Shown here: one piece after another, positions 50,922 to 61,235 of the stretch
How positions within the stretch are numbered: the stretch's first letter is position 1
Layout of the letters: every line of letters starts with the position of its first letter
Assembly: GCF_002812805.1 (NCBI RefSeq)
Contig: NZ_NMUM01000022.1
Location: 247,373 to 311,372 of the forward strand
Source of the DNA: Microbacterium lacus
GTDB taxonomy: Bacteria > Actinomycetota > Actinomycetes > Actinomycetales > Microbacteriaceae
Length of the DNA stretch: 64,000 nt
Reading direction: 5' to 3'
Notes under the pieces: model-generated
What the model was told of the DNA's origin: nothing
Seen by the model: only the letters and a program-made list of their open reading frames with translations
The model's database searches: none
Position numbers and translations under genes: made by a program

Positions 50922-52832
50922 CACGGGCACGCCCGGCGCCGCGAACCCGAACACCTGCCCGAGAAAGCTCAGCTCGCTCTCGAGCGCGTGCTGGATCGTT
51001 TCGGCACGACGGAAGCCGTGCGACTCGCCCTCGTAGACCACGAGCGCGTGGCTGATTTCTTTTGCCGCGAGGGCATCGCGCATGGCGTAGGCCTGCGCGG
51101 GCGGCACGACCGGGTCATCCGCTCCCTGCAGAAGCAGCACGGGCACGCTGAGGTTGTCGATACGTCTGAGCGGGGATCGCTCTTCGTAGACAGACTCGGC
51201 TTCCGGGAGCGGCCCCACGAGCCCGTCCAGGTAGTGCGCCTCGAAGTCGTGCGTGTCTTCGGCGAGGGCGCGGAGGTCCGCGACGCCGTAGCGGCTGATG
51301 CCCGCCGAGAATGTCTTCGACGTCGTCAGCGCGGACAGGACGGTCCATCCGCCGGCGGATCCGCCCTTGATCGCCAGGCGCGCGGCGTCCGCCATTCCCA
51401 CCGCGACGAGGCCCTCGGCCGCGGCGACGACATCCTGGACGTCGACGATTCCCCACTTCCCGGCCAGCCGCTCGCGGTAGGCGCGTCCATAACCACTCGA
51501 ACCGCCGTAGTTGACATCGAGCACACCGATGCCGCGACTCGTGAAGTAGGCGACAGCGGGGGATGCCTCGCCCGCGACGTGGGCGGTAGGCCCGCCGTGA
51601 ACGGTCACGATGTAGGGCGGGCGCTCGTCGGCGGGGCCGTCCACGCCCGGATTGGTCGGTGGGTAGGCGAAGGCGTGCACGGCGCCGCCGGGTCCATCGA
51701 ACGTCATCGCGATAGCTTCGGGCAGCCATCCGACGCTTCTCGACGAGACCCCACCGCGAAGCGGCCGTGCGGATGCCGGGTCGTCGACGTCGACCAGCCA
51801 GAGTCCTGACGGTGTCGTCGCGCCCGCGCCCGTGATGAGAGCGCGAGTGCCCCTCACATCTCGAATCAGCACCTGGGCAGACAGGGGCGTCGGAATCGCT
51901 CGAACCGAGCCATCCGTGTTCTCCACGACAAGTTCGTCGCGGCCATGCGTGCGCACAGCCAGAAGCCGACCGTCTTCGAGCGGGGCGAACCACCGAGCGC
52001 CCAGGTTCCACAGCGGCCCGCCGGTGTCGGTGTCCGATTCCTCGGCCGCGGTCGGTTCGGCGAGGCCGCCGAGCCGACGACGCTCGAGCGTCCACCGGCC
52101 GGATCGGTCGGTCGTGTAGGTCAGCTCGTCGGGACCCGTCCACTCGGGTTGCAGAACGGATTCGTGGGATCCGCCGGCGACGATGCTGGTCTCGCCGCTG
52201 CGGGTGTCGAGTACGACCAGCTGGGTGGCATCCCACGGCATGTTCGGATGGTTCCACCCGATGTACGCCAGCCGGTCGCCATCCGGCGAGAGACGCGGGT
52301 AGGCGAGAAAGTCGTAGCCGGCCGCGAGCGGAACCGGCGCGGAGGGGGAACCGCCCACCGCGGGGACGATCTCGACGATGTCGCGCGCGGGATAGTGCCC
52401 CTCGCGCGCGACCTCGCGTACGGCGAGCAGGCGCCCGTTCGACCACGTCAGGTCGCCGTACTGCGTGCCCGGGGCTTCCGCGGTCAGGGGGCGGGGCTCG
52501 CCGTCCGCCTCGAGGCGCCACACACGTTGATCCGACTGCTCGACGAAGAAGAGGATGCCGCGGTCATCCACCGTCCACGCGCCACCGCCGTACTCGTGGA
52601 CTCGCGAGCGGGCGCTCCACGGTGCCGGCAGCACCACGTCCGCGTCGGCGCCGTGGTCGGCGTTACGGGGCAGACGCAAGATGGCCGTGCGACCACGCTC
52701 CGCGGGAAGCGACTCGCTCCACCACGCTTCGTCAGTGACGAAGCGCGCGCCGTCGATGCGGGGTGCGGACGTGGTGACCTCGGCGGCCGAGATGGGGGAG
52801 GGCCAGGTTCCGAAAGGCAGAATCGTGGTCAT
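50904..52832 (-). CDS. S9 family prolyl oligopeptidase-type serine peptidase
   Basis: A 642-residue protein with an N-terminal beta-propeller (about 30-380, repeated strands such as LSPDGDRLAYIGWNHPNMPW) and a C-terminal alpha/beta hydrolase domain. The nucleophile is Ser492 in KGGSAGGWT, the acid is in GADDPVVPP near 573, and the His is in GESHGFRR near 604. There is no signal peptide, so it is likely a cytoplasmic oligopeptidase or acylaminoacyl peptidase. ATG 52832 lies 6 nt after TAGCCT; the GTG 3 bases earlier is the alternative. Confidence 0.9.
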   Translation of the reverse strand: MTTILPFGTWPSPISAAEVTTSAPRIDGARFVTDEAWWSESLPAERGRTAILRLPRNADHGADADVVLPAPWSARSRVHEYGGGAWTVDDRGILFFVEQSDQRVWRLEADGEPRPLTAEAPGTQYGDLTWSNGRLLAVREVAREGHYPARDIVEIVPAVGGSPSAPVPLAAGYDFLAYPRLSPDGDRLAYIGWNHPNMPWDATQLVVLDTRSGETSIVAGGSHESVLQPEWTGPDELTYTTDRSGRWTLERRRLGGLAEPTAAEESDTDTGGPLWNLGARWFAPLEDGRLLAVRTHGRDELVVENTDGSVRAIPTPLSAQVLIRDVRGTRALITGAGATTPSGLWLVDVDDPASARPLRGGVSSRSVGWLPEAIAMTFDGPGGAVHAFAYPPTNPGVDGPADERPPYIVTVHGGPTAHVAGEASPAVAYFTSRGIGVLDVNYGGSSGYGRAYRERLAGKWGIVDVQDVVAAAEGLVAVGMADAARLAIKGGSAGGWTVLSALTTSKTFSAGISRYGVADLRALAEDTHDFEAHYLDGLVGPLPEAESVYEERSPLRRIDNLSVPVLLLQGADDPVVPPAQAYAMRDALAAKEISHALVVYEGESHGFRRAETIQHALESELSFLGQVFGFAAPGVPVLPLES

Positions 52833-52883
52833 CACGACAGGCTACGCGGAGGGGCCGACGCCGCGTACGTGACGCCGGGTGCC

Positions 52884-54278
52884 CTACGTCGTGACGCGCT
52901 CGGACCCACTCAGCTCGGGCTCGGCGCGCTCGGGCTCATCCTGTACCGCATCGCTCTGCGCGAGCTCGGTCGCCCACCAGGCCAGGAGTGCGACGACCAG
53001 AACGAGCGAGACATCGCCGATCGAGAGCGGACGCAACGCCAAGAGCCAGAGGATTGCCAGCGCGGCGAGGGCCACCCGCACCAGGACGCGGTACGCGTAC
53101 ATCCAGCGGCCGACGCGGCCCGTGTCCACGCCGCTTGAGCGAAGCGTCGAGCGCAGCCGGTGGTTGATGCCTGCGGCACCGGTCCGGATCGCGATCGCCG
53201 CTGTGCTCCGCCCCTGTACCCATGCAAGAAGCGCGAGCAGAACACCGATCAGCGCGACCACCGCGGCGGTGTCACGCATCGCCGTGACGATCTGTTCGTA
53301 GATGGCATCGACGGCCGTGATCGGGAGAGCGAGTTGCGACGCCGCGATCGACGCAACCGTTGCGCCAATTGCGAGGGCAATGGCGAGTGTTCCGCCGCCG
53401 ATGGCAATGGCTACACCCGTGCCGACGAGGGCGACGCTCTTCCGGCGTGCGAGGAGCACACCACCGACGAACAGGGCGAGTGTGATGAGCGGTAGCCACC
53501 ATCCGACCGTCGCGGCGATTCCATAGACGATGCGAACGGTGACGAGCGCGTCGCTCTGAACGAGCACGATCGTGCGGTCGACGGAGGGGATAGCGGAGGC
53601 GAAACCGACGCCCTGCGCCACGAGCCGCTCCTTCACCTCATCGATGATCGGGGCCAGCGAGATGCCGACCTCGCCGGCGTCGCTGACGGTGACGGCCCCC
53701 GTCGGGGTCGTGCCCGTCGCGGCTGCGGCAAGCCCACGATGGCTCGAGCGGAGGGCCGTCTCCCAGACCGAGGCGAAGAGGTCGGATTCCACGAGCTGGG
53801 TCACGGATGTGCCGATCAGGCCGCGGAGCCCTTCCACCGCCGGACCGCGGAGCAGATCTATGGCGGCCGTGGCCCGAGGCGGCAGTCCGAGCCCACCGAG
53901 TCCGTCGAACAGATCGTCGGTCAGGCCCTGCAGGTCGAGCGACTCGTCGATCGCCACCGTCGCCTCGTCGACGATCAGCGCCTGCACGGCGGGATCCTGC
54001 GCCAGGGGAGCGAACGTAGCGACGAAGGCGGTCTCGTCGACGAGTTCGGTGCGTGCCCACGCCGACACGATCGACACGGGTACCAAGAGCGCCGCGACGA
54101 CGATCACTGCGGCGGACAGGACTCCGCGCCACGTGCCCTTCCGCGGCCGCGAGACGCGGTCCGGGCGAGCGGGCGTCGCTTCGAGGCGCGAGCGAAGCCG
54201 TTCGTTCTCGGCTTCGAGTTCGGCGAGCCGACGCGCGACCTCCGCGTCGTTCGCGGAGGCGGAGGTGGGGTTGGTCAC
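52884..54278 (-). CDS. Multi-pass membrane protein of unknown function
   Basis: A 464-residue protein. A short coiled coil (VARRLAELEAENERLRSRLE, 14-33) and a basic stretch precede a first transmembrane helix (about 52-72). An extracytoplasmic domain of about 165 residues follows. Four or five further helices (for example WWLPLITLALFVGGVLLA and VALIGVLLALLAWVQG) fill the second half. I recognise this layout in actinobacterial hypothetical proteins but not a function. GTG 54278 lies just after TATAAG with AAGGGG, so either a short-leader or leaderless start is possible. Confidence 0.75.
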   Translation of the reverse strand: MTNPTSASANDAEVARRLAELEAENERLRSRLEATPARPDRVSRPRKGTWRGVLSAAVIVVAALLVPVSIVSAWARTELVDETAFVATFAPLAQDPAVQALIVDEATVAIDESLDLQGLTDDLFDGLGGLGLPPRATAAIDLLRGPAVEGLRGLIGTSVTQLVESDLFASVWETALRSSHRGLAAAATGTTPTGAVTVSDAGEVGISLAPIIDEVKERLVAQGVGFASAIPSVDRTIVLVQSDALVTVRIVYGIAATVGWWLPLITLALFVGGVLLARRKSVALVGTGVAIAIGGGTLAIALAIGATVASIAASQLALPITAVDAIYEQIVTAMRDTAAVVALIGVLLALLAWVQGRSTAAIAIRTGAAGINHRLRSTLRSSGVDTGRVGRWMYAYRVLVRVALAALAILWLLALRPLSIGDVSLVLVVALLAWWATELAQSDAVQDEPERAEPELSGSERVTT

Positions 54279-54350
54279 ATCCCCTTATACCGCTCCCACG
54301 CCTGCGCGCGCAGGTTTTCCCGCAACAGCGCCCGGGGCCACCGCGGGTGG

Positions 54351-55118
54351 TCAGACTGCGCGCAGGACCGCGACGACTTTGCCGAGAACGCTCGCGTGAT
54401 CGCCGAGAATCGGCTCGAATGCGCTGTTGCGGGGCAGCAGCCACGTGTGGCCGTCGCGCCGCCGGAAGGTCTTGACGGTCGCCTCGCCATCGAGCATGGC
54501 GGCCACGATGTCGCCGTTCTCCGCGTTCGCCTGCGTGCGCACGACGACCCAGTCGCCGTCGCAGATAGCGGCGTCGATCATCGACTCGCCCGAGACACGC
54601 AGCATGAACAGTTCGCCCTTGCCGACGAGCTGGCGGGGGAGCGGGAACACTTCTTCCACCTGCTGGTCGGCAGTGATGGGGACGCCGGCCGCTATATGAC
54701 CGACGAGAGGGACCATCGCCGCATCGCCCACGGGCGGGGCCGTGTCGGCGGGATTCTCGGTCGCGGTACCGGGGAGATCGATCAAGATCTCGATCGCGCG
54801 GGTCTTGCCCGAATCGCGCCGGAGGTATCCCGACAGCTCGAGCTGGTTGAGCTGGTGGGTGACGCTCGAGAGCGAGCGGAGGCCCACGGCGTCGCCGATC
54901 TCGCGCATGCTCGGCGGGTAGCCGTGCGCCTGAACCGCGCGCTGGATCACTTCGAGGATTGCGAGCTGCTTGTCGCTGAGGCTCTTGCGGCGGCGCGTGC
55001 GCGCCCGTGGCCCGGCGACTTCTTCGGTGACGGACGCGTCGTCCGCGCTCGCCTCCGAGTCCACGTCCCTCTCGGCATCCGACTCCGCCAGCGCGGAGTC
55101 CCCGGGCTCAAGCGTCAT
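54351..55118 (-). CDS. lexA: SOS repressor LexA
   Basis: A 255-residue repressor of the DNA-damage response, cleaved with RecA's help. The winged helix-turn-helix is at 46-112 ([40 protein letters not shown]). The self-cleavage site is Ala144-Gly145 (HIAAGVP), with catalytic Ser179 (SGESM) and Lys216 (EATVKTF). ATG 55118 has GGAAGGAG upstream. The first 40 residues are an acidic extension. It is divergent from the LysM gene; recA and LysM carry SOS-type sites in this window. Confidence 0.96.
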   Translation of the reverse strand: MTLEPGDSALAESDAERDVDSEASADDASVTEEVAGPRARTRRRKSLSDKQLAILEVIQRAVQAHGYPPSMREIGDAVGLRSLSSVTHQLNQLELSGYLRRDSGKTRAIEILIDLPGTATENPADTAPPVGDAAMVPLVGHIAAGVPITADQQVEEVFPLPRQLVGKGELFMLRVSGESMIDAAICDGDWVVVRTQANAENGDIVAAMLDGEATVKTFRRRDGHTWLLPRNSAFEPILGDHASVLGKVVAVLRAV

Positions 55119-55455
55119 GTCGTGCTCCTTCCGCCGTACGAGGCGTCGCTCTGAATGCGATGTCGGTGGTCCCTGGTGTACTGCTCTTGCACCAGCGCGA
55201 CCATCGAAACACTATCCGGTCCGTGGGACATTTCGGCACATCTGTTCGAGCGTGTCGAACGATTTCGGGCCATTCGAAGCGCAATAAGGACTTGACAACA
55301 TGAAATACTCGAAGATAACTTCGGAACACAACTTCGCATCCGGCTCTCCCGGCCGAGAGCCGGATGCGGAGCTGGACTCACGACCGGCCCGCCCGGACTC
55401 GCGACCACCACGCTCATCCCGCGCTACACAGCACCGCACGATCCAGGAGGACAAG
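55119..55455. promoter_or_regulatory. Divergent lexA / LysM control region with SOS-type palindromes
   Basis: For the LysM gene there is a consensus promoter: TTGACA at 55292-55297 and GATAAC/ATAACT at 55314-55320, spaced 16-17 bp. CGAAGATAACTTCG (55310-55323) is a perfect palindrome on the LexA half-site pattern and covers this -10; a second, weaker site GGAACACAACTTCG follows at 55323-55336. On the lexA side, TTCGAGCGTGTCGAA (55245-55259) is a palindrome of the opposite polarity, and no good LexA box was found close to a lexA promoter. The rest of the 337 bases holds no gene that I can support. Confidence 0.7.
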
Positions 55456-55803
55456 ATGACCACCGCACTCATGTCGATGCCATCGCACACTCGCCTGCGG
55501 CTGACGGCACGCGGACGTCGCGTCGTCGTGAGCTTGGTGTCGCTGCCCCTGGCAGCAGCAGTGTTCGTCGGTGTCCTCGCGAGTGGCGAGGCCCTCGCCT
55601 CGCGCAGTGTTTCGGCGTCGGCCGATGAGTTCACCACCGTGCTGGTCGAGCCGGGTGACACCCTGTGGTCGATTGCCCTCGAGGTGGCGCCGACCTCCGA
55701 TCCGAGGGATGTCGTGGACGAGATCGTCCGCCTGAACGCGCTCGGTTCTTCGTCTGTCGTCGCCGGACAGAGCATCGCGATCCCGGCCGACCTCGCCTCC
55801 TAG
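55456..55803 (+). CDS. LysM-domain membrane protein, probable SOS division inhibitor
   Basis: A 115-residue protein: a basic N-terminus, one transmembrane helix (VVVSLVSLPLAAAVFVGVLA, 24-43), and an extracytoplasmic LysM domain (TTVLVEPGDTLWSIALEVAP ... GQSIAIP, about 60-112) that binds peptidoglycan. Size, topology and position divergent to lexA match YneA of Bacillus and Rv2719c/DivS-type proteins, which delay cell division during the SOS response. LexA control is supported by the palindrome over its -10 box. ATG 55456 has CAGGAGG upstream. Confidence 0.82.
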   Translation: MTTALMSMPSHTRLRLTARGRRVVVSLVSLPLAAAVFVGVLASGEALASRSVSASADEFTTVLVEPGDTLWSIALEVAPTSDPRDVVDEIVRLNALGSSSVVAGQSIAIPADLAS

Positions 55804-55855
55804 GGAAGAACACCCAGTCGTCGCCCCTCGTCTCGCGCGTCGTAGCATGGGAGGG

Positions 55856-56941
55856 GTGAGCGCATCCCTCGAAGACCTTCCTCTCCGTGACGATCTCCGA
55901 GGGAAGATTCCCTACGGAGCCCCGCAGGCCAGCGTGCCGATCGCACTGAACGTCAACGAGAACACGCACCCGGTTCCCCAAGAGGTGGCGGACGACATCC
56001 TGGATGGCATCGCCGTCGCCCTTCGTGAGATCAACCGCTATCCCGATCGCGAATTCGACACGTTGCGTGAGGCTTTCGCCGACTATCTCGGGCATGGCCT
56101 GACTGCGCAGAACATGTGGGCGGCGAACGGATCGAACGAGGTGCTGCAGCACATCATGCAGGCCTTCGGTGGGCCGGGTCGCACCGTTTTCGGATTCGGC
56201 CCGACCTACTCGATGTACCCGCTCCTGGCGGCAGGGACCGGTGCGGGGTGGGTTGTGGGTGAACGCGGACACGACTTCACGCTGACCCCGGAGTTCGCGG
56301 CCGAGCAGGTCGCGCAGGCGGACCCAGACATCATCCTGTTGTGTTCGCCGAACAATCCCACGGGAACACCGCTGCCCATCGACGTCATCGAGGCGGTGTA
56401 TCAGGCATCCCGTGGCGTCGTCGTCGTCGACGAGGCGTATTGGGAGTTCGCACCGCACGACCAGCGGTCGGCGCTGACGCTTCTGCACGATCGTCCCCGT
56501 CTCGCGGTCTCGCGCACGATGAGCAAGGCGTTCGCCTTCGCCGGTGCGCGCGTCGGGTATCTTGCGGCGAATCCCGCGTTCATCGACGCTCTCCGCCTCG
56601 TGCGGTTGCCCTATCACCTGAGCTCGCTCACGCAAGCGGCCGCGCTCGGCGCGCTGCGCCACGCCGACACCATGCTTGCGATGGTCGACGACATCGTCGC
56701 GCAGCGTGACCGCATGGGTGCGACCCTGTCCGCGCTCGGATACGAACCGTACGAGTCATGGACCAACTTCATCCTGTTCGGTGGCGTGAACGATCCCGCC
56801 GCGACCTGGCGCGCGCTGTTCGAGCGTGGCGTGCTTGTTCGCGACGTCGGACTTCCCGGCACGCTGCGTGTCTCGGCGGGCACAGAGGATGAGACCACCG
56901 CGTTCCTCGACCAACTCGCGTCGATAGACTCGCAGGCATGA
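55856..56941 (+). CDS. hisC: Histidinol-phosphate aminotransferase HisC
   Basis: A 361-residue PLP aminotransferase of histidine synthesis. It has [14 protein letters not shown] at the start, [28 protein letters not shown], and the PLP-binding Lys224 in [20 protein letters not shown] 55856 lies 7 nt after TAGCAT; the ATG at 55847 in the same frame would start within that spacer. It is first in a his cluster joined by overlaps. Confidence 0.95.
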   Translation: MSASLEDLPLRDDLRGKIPYGAPQASVPIALNVNENTHPVPQEVADDILDGIAVALREINRYPDREFDTLREAFADYLGHGLTAQNMWAANGSNEVLQHIMQAFGGPGRTVFGFGPTYSMYPLLAAGTGAGWVVGERGHDFTLTPEFAAEQVAQADPDIILLCSPNNPTGTPLPIDVIEAVYQASRGVVVVDEAYWEFAPHDQRSALTLLHDRPRLAVSRTMSKAFAFAGARVGYLAANPAFIDALRLVRLPYHLSSLTQAAALGALRHADTMLAMVDDIVAQRDRMGATLSALGYEPYESWTNFILFGGVNDPAATWRALFERGVLVRDVGLPGTLRVSAGTEDETTAFLDQLASIDSQA

Positions 56942-57540
56942 GCGAGCGCACGGCGAGCAAGACTCGTCGCACGAGTGAGTCATCCGTCGACCTCGAAATC
57001 AACCTCGATGGAACGGGTCGCTCGAGTATCGACACGACGGTTCCGTTCTTCGACCACATGCTCACGGCATTTGCGAAGCACTCGCTGACCGACCTGACCG
57101 TGAAGGCGACGGGCGACACGCAGATCGACGCACACCACACGGTCGAGGATGTCTCCATCGTGCTGGGCATCGCCATCCGCGAGGCGCTCGGCGACAAGGC
57201 CGGTATCTCTCGCTACGGCGACGCCCTCGTACCGCTTGATGAAGCCCTTGCGCAGGCGGTCGTCGACATTTCGGGTCGTCCGTACCTGGTGCACACGGGT
57301 GAGCCCGCCGGGTTCGAACACCACCTGATCGGTGGCCACTTCACGGGATCGCTCGTGCGCCACACGTTCGAGGCGATCGCGTTCAATGGTGGTCTCACGG
57401 TGCACATTCGCGTGCTCGAGGGGCGCGACCCTCACCACATCGCCGAGGCCGAGTACAAGGCCTTCGCCCGTGCCTTCCGCCAAGCCAAGTCGCTCGATCC
57501 CCTCGTCGAGGGGATCCCGAGCACCAAGGGTGCACTGTGA
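56938..57540 (+). CDS. hisB: Imidazoleglycerol-phosphate dehydratase HisB
   Basis: A 200-residue monofunctional IGP dehydratase. It holds the manganese-binding motifs [24 protein letters not shown] and [10 protein letters not shown], and ends [14 protein letters not shown]. The HisB phosphatase half of enterobacteria is absent, as expected in actinobacteria. ATG 56938 overlaps the hisC stop (ATGA), so translation is coupled. Confidence 0.96.
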   Translation: MSERTASKTRRTSESSVDLEINLDGTGRSSIDTTVPFFDHMLTAFAKHSLTDLTVKATGDTQIDAHHTVEDVSIVLGIAIREALGDKAGISRYGDALVPLDEALAQAVVDISGRPYLVHTGEPAGFEHHLIGGHFTGSLVRHTFEAIAFNGGLTVHIRVLEGRDPHHIAEAEYKAFARAFRQAKSLDPLVEGIPSTKGAL

Positions 57541-58205
57541 CAGACGCGGATTCCGGAGAGCGTCGACCTCTCGTCGCCGTCCTCGACTATGGATCCGGCA
57601 ACGTCCACTCGGCCGTCAAGGCGCTGCAGGCGGCGGGCGCTGACGCGCGTCTGACGTCGGACCCTCAGCTCGTGCTCGAGGCCGACGGTCTTCTCGTGCC
57701 CGGCGTCGGTGCTTTTCGCGCTGTCATGGAGGCGCTGCGGGCGAGCGGTGGGGACCGACTGATCGACCGGCGTCTCGCGGGTGGACGCCCCGTGCTCGGC
57801 ATCTGTGTCGGCATGCAGGTGCTGTTCGAGCTGGGTGTTGAGCGCGGCGTGGACACAGAGGGCATGGGGGAGTGGCCGGGTGTCGTCCGCGAACTCGACG
57901 CCCCCGTTCTGCCGCACATGGGCTGGAACACGGTCCGCCCCGATCCGGGATCGAAGTTGTTCGCCGGTCTCGAGGATGAGCGCTTCTATTTCGTCCACTC
58001 GTTCGGCGTGCAGGAATGGCAGCTGGAGGCGAACGGGCCCTTCGCCAACCCGCACCTGACCTGGACGGACTACGGTGCACCGTTCCTCGCCGCGGTGGAG
58101 AACGGCCCGCTCTCGGCGACGCAGTTCCACCCCGAGAAGTCCGGTGCCGCGGGCATCCGACTGCTCGCGAATTGGATCGACGGCCTGACCCCGACTAACA
58201 TCTAG
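57537..58205 (+). CDS. hisH: Imidazole glycerol phosphate synthase subunit HisH
   Basis: A 222-residue glutamine amidotransferase that feeds ammonia to HisF. The nucleophile is Cys90 in [11 protein letters not shown], and FHPEKSG near 197 gives the His/Glu pair. GTG 57537 overlaps the hisB stop by 4 nt. The partner hisF is not in this window, so it is encoded elsewhere. Confidence 0.95.
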   Translation: MTDADSGERRPLVAVLDYGSGNVHSAVKALQAAGADARLTSDPQLVLEADGLLVPGVGAFRAVMEALRASGGDRLIDRRLAGGRPVLGICVGMQVLFELGVERGVDTEGMGEWPGVVRELDAPVLPHMGWNTVRPDPGSKLFAGLEDERFYFVHSFGVQEWQLEANGPFANPHLTWTDYGAPFLAAVENGPLSATQFHPEKSGAAGIRLLANWIDGLTPTNI

Positions 58206-58292
58206 GCTTCGTGCCTATCCGGCCTTCGGACCGCCCCGCGCGGCAGCCGAATCCGGTGTAAAACCGGCGCATCCGCCCACGCACGAGGATCC

Positions 58293-59039
58293 ATGAACGA
58301 CTTCTCCGCCACACCCGAGCTCGTCCTTCTTCCCGCCGTCGATGTCGCCGGAGGTAAGGCCGTCCGCCTCACCCAGGGCGAAGCCGGCACCGAAACCTTC
58401 CACGGCGATCCCGTCGACGCGGCCCTCGATTTCGCCCGGCAGGGCGCGACGTGGATTCACCTCGTCGATCTCGACGCGGCATTCGGTCGCGGAAACAACA
58501 CCGCCGTTCTCCGCAAGGTGATCAAGCAGGTCAAGGGTGTGCGGGTCGAGCTCTCCGGGGGCATCCGCGACGACCGCTCACTCGAGGCCGCCCTCGAGAG
58601 CGGTGCCAGTCGCATCAACCTCGGCACCGCAGCGCTCGAGAACCCCGAATGGGCGGCAGATGTCATCGCCCGCTACGGCGAGGCGATCGCCGTCGGTCTG
58701 GATGTGCGGGGCACGACGCTGGCCGCGCGAGGCTGGACCGAGGACGGGGGCGACCTCTGGACGGTCCTGCAGCGTCTCGAAGCGGCCGGCTGCAGTCGCT
58801 ACGTCGTCACCGACGTCACGAAGGACGGCACCCTCAAGGGTCCGAACCTCGACTTGCTCCGTCAGGTGACGTCGCGCACACCCAAGCCCGTCGTGGCCTC
58901 GGGCGGCGTCTCGAGCCTCGATGACATTGCGGCACTGCGCGAACTCGTCCCGCTCGGGGTCGAGGGCGCGATCGTCGGTCGGGCCCTCTACGCTGGCGCC
59001 TTCACGCTGGCCGAGGCGTTGGATGTCGCAGCCGGCTGA
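58293..59039 (+). CDS. hisA: Phosphoribosyl isomerase HisA / PriA
   Basis: A 248-residue beta/alpha barrel isomerase. [20 protein letters not shown] carries the first catalytic Asp, and [14 protein letters not shown] carries the second. Actinobacterial members are often bifunctional (PriA), also serving tryptophan synthesis; whether a separate trpF exists cannot be seen here. ATG 58293 has a weak GAGGA upstream, and an 87-base gap separates it from hisH. Confidence 0.94.
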   Translation: MNDFSATPELVLLPAVDVAGGKAVRLTQGEAGTETFHGDPVDAALDFARQGATWIHLVDLDAAFGRGNNTAVLRKVIKQVKGVRVELSGGIRDDRSLEAALESGASRINLGTAALENPEWAADVIARYGEAIAVGLDVRGTTLAARGWTEDGGDLWTVLQRLEAAGCSRYVVTDVTKDGTLKGPNLDLLRQVTSRTPKPVVASGGVSSLDDIAALRELVPLGVEGAIVGRALYAGAFTLAEALDVAAG

Positions 59040-59826
59040 CCCGGAAGACCCGAACGGCGCCGCGCACCAGCACGGCACCGACTCGGCGGGCGTTCCCTGG
59101 GAGGGGCGCGCATTTCAGCCGAACCCCCACGCGGGCGATGACGGTTCGGCGCCGGAAGCCTTCCTCGTCGCCCTCGCCGCGTTCCGCGCGGGCGAGGTCG
59201 GTCAGGCCGCCGTGGTCGATTCCTTGCGCGCCGCCCGCCTTCTCGTGCCCCTCGTCGCGGAACGTGGCGAGACGGGGGTCTCGGCATCCGGTCTGACCGT
59301 GGACAAGACGCAGGAGCTCTCGATCGTGACCGTGGCGGCCCCCGACGGGCGAACCGTGCTGCCAGCGTTCTCGAGCGTGGCGGCTCTGCAGGCGTGGGAT
59401 GCGTCGGCGCGACCGATCCCAACGCCCGTGTTCCGCGTGGCTCAGGCCGCCGTGGGGGAGGGCACAGACCTGATCGTGGTCGACCCGGGTTCCGAGACCG
59501 AGTTCGTCATCCGTCGGCCCGCCGTCTGGGCGCTCGCGCAGGGCGAGTCGTGGATGCCGTCGTCAGAATCCGTCGAGGTGCGCCAGGCGTTCCTCGAATC
59601 GATCGCGTCCGAGCTGGCGGCCGTCGACATCGCACTCGAAGCGGGCGACCCGACTGCGCGCCTGCGCGGGCCCGAGACGATCGTCCGGTTGAGTCTGCTG
59701 CAGGGGCTCGATCGTCAGGAACTCGACCCCGTGCTCGCTCGCCTGGCTCAGCGGTGGGCGGCCGATGACCGCATCGCGACGCTCGTCGACTCGCTCACGG
59801 TTCGCCTGGAGCGCTCGGCGCCTTGA
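59023..59826 (+). CDS. SseB-family protein
   Basis: A 267-residue protein of the SseB N-terminal domain family ([55 protein letters not shown]). The family has no agreed function; in actinobacteria it often follows hisA. ATG 59023 overlaps the end of hisA by 17 bases, which suggests coupling. Confidence 0.82.
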   Translation: MSQPADPEDPNGAAHQHGTDSAGVPWEGRAFQPNPHAGDDGSAPEAFLVALAAFRAGEVGQAAVVDSLRAARLLVPLVAERGETGVSASGLTVDKTQELSIVTVAAPDGRTVLPAFSSVAALQAWDASARPIPTPVFRVAQAAVGEGTDLIVVDPGSETEFVIRRPAVWALAQGESWMPSSESVEVRQAFLESIASELAAVDIALEAGDPTARLRGPETIVRLSLLQGLDRQELDPVLARLAQRWAADDRIATLVDSLTVRLERSAP

Positions 59827-59841
59827 GCGCGGTTGATCCGC

Positions 59842-60255
59842 TCAGGTGACGGGTCCGGTCCACTTCTCGCCGGGTCCCTTGCCGATCGGATCGGGGATGA
59901 CGGATGCCTCGCGGAACGCCAACTGCACCGAGCGCAGACCGTCGCGGAGCGACCGGGCGTGCATGTCGCTGACTTCGGGCGCGGCCGCGCTGATCAAGCC
60001 GGCGAGGGCGTTGATGAGCTTGCGAGCCTCGTCCAGGTCGGTCTGGTTGGCGGGATCATCGGCGAGCCCGGTCTTGACGGCGGCGGCACTTAGTAGGTGG
60101 ACCGCGGTCGTCGTGATGATCTCGACGGCCGGAACATCCGCGATATCGCGGGTTGCGGCCGAGGCGGCACGCTCCTGTTCCTCCCAGCGAGCCTGGGTCG
60201 CGGCATCCGGTTCCATGCTGTGCGGGACATTGTCTTCGGGGGGAATCGTGCTCAC
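59842..60255 (-). CDS. DUF1844 small protein
   Basis: A 137-residue protein whose core ([20 protein letters not shown]...[19 protein letters not shown]) matches DUF1844, found upstream of infC in actinobacteria. The function is unknown. GTG 60255 begins MSTIPPEDN; the frame extends upstream to 60429, but this part lies in the infC leader and is not conserved. It is divergent from infC. Confidence 0.87.
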   Translation of the reverse strand: MSTIPPEDNVPHSMEPDAATQARWEEQERAASAATRDIADVPAVEIITTTAVHLLSAAAVKTGLADDPANQTDLDEARKLINALAGLISAAAPEVSDMHARSLRDGLRSVQLAFREASVIPDPIGKGPGEKWTGPVT

Positions 60256-60269
60256 GTGTCGCTCTCTGC

Positions 60270-60540
60270 TAGACTTCTGCGGGCTCCGGGACTTTTGTCT
60301 CGGTTCGAAGAGGATTCGCATCCCACCCGCGCCGGCCATAGGCCAGGCTACCGGGTCCACGTGCTCCGCTGGCTCGTCTCGATCCGAGGCATCCAGTGGT
60401 CTGGGCACAAAGCCGGCGGGCTGTATCAACTCCGCGCCGGGTGGAATGCGACGTTCGCTTCACCCGGAAACTCTCGTCTCCGGGTGCTTCCACCCCGTGC
60501 GGCTTCGTCGTGCGGTTACCCAGATCTAGAGGAGTTCCGC
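60270..60540 (+). promoter_or_regulatory. infC: infC promoter and long structured leader
   Basis: TAGACT at 60270-60275 is a likely -10, giving a leader of about 260 nt before infC. A perfect 8-bp hairpin (CACCCGGA 60461-60468 / TCCGGGTG 60479-60486) lies 54 bases before the start. Leaders that control infC-rpmI-rplT are common in bacteria (IF3 or L20 feedback), so an autoregulatory role is plausible; I cannot match it to a named RNA family. Confidence 0.6.
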
Positions 60541-61161
60541 ATCAGCGATCCCCGCACCAACGACCGCATCCGCGTGCCCGAGGTCCGACTCGTCGGCCCC
60601 GCAGGAGAGCAGATCGGTGTCGTCCGCATCGAGGCAGCGCTGCGCCTCGCTCAGGAGGCAGAGCTCGACCTCGTCGAGGTGGCCCCCAACTCGAAGCCGC
60701 CCGTGGTCAAGATCATGGATTACGGGAAGTTCAAGTACGAGGCTGCGCAGAAGGCCAAGGAAGCACGCCGCAACCAGGCGAACACGGTCCTCAAAGAGGT
60801 CCGTTTCCGCTTGAAGATCGACGAGCACGACTACGAAACCAAGCGCAAGCGCGCCGAGGGCTTCCTGAAGACCGGCGACAAGGTCAAGGCGATGATCCTC
60901 TTCCGTGGTCGCGAGCAGTCGCGTCCCGAGCAGGGTGTTCGTCTTCTGCGTAAGTTCGCGGAAGATGTGGCCGAGTACGGCACGGTCGAGTCGAACCCGA
61001 CGATCGATGGTCGCAACATGGTCATGGTGGTCGCACCGCACAAGAACAAGTCCGAGGTCAAGACCGAGCAGAACGCCAAGCGCGACGCCTCCAAGCAGGC
61101 GGCACGCGAGGCACGCGGTCCCAAGCCCGAGTCCGAGACCGCCGACTCGGTCGCCGAGTAG
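60541..61161 (+). CDS. infC: Translation initiation factor IF-3
   Basis: A 206-residue factor that keeps 30S subunits free and checks start codons. The IF3 N-domain is [20 protein letters not shown] (1-20) and the C-domain begins near 85 ([19 protein letters not shown]). GAGGAG lies six bases before ATC 60541, and no ATG, GTG or TTG fits that ribosome site. The start therefore appears to be ATC, in line with the AUU start of E. coli infC, which IF3 itself discriminates against. The next in-frame GTG upstream (60484) would add 19 unconserved residues. Confidence 0.93.
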   Translation: MSDPRTNDRIRVPEVRLVGPAGEQIGVVRIEAALRLAQEAELDLVEVAPNSKPPVVKIMDYGKFKYEAAQKAKEARRNQANTVLKEVRFRLKIDEHDYETKRKRAEGFLKTGDKVKAMILFRGREQSRPEQGVRLLRKFAEDVAEYGTVESNPTIDGRNMVMVVAPHKNKSEVKTEQNAKRDASKQAAREARGPKPESETADSVAE

Positions 61162-61235
61162 GACCCCCACACCACTCCCGCCTCGGCGGGTGCACACCCA
61201 CGACGCCCTCCGGGGCCTCAGCAAAGGAAAACGAG

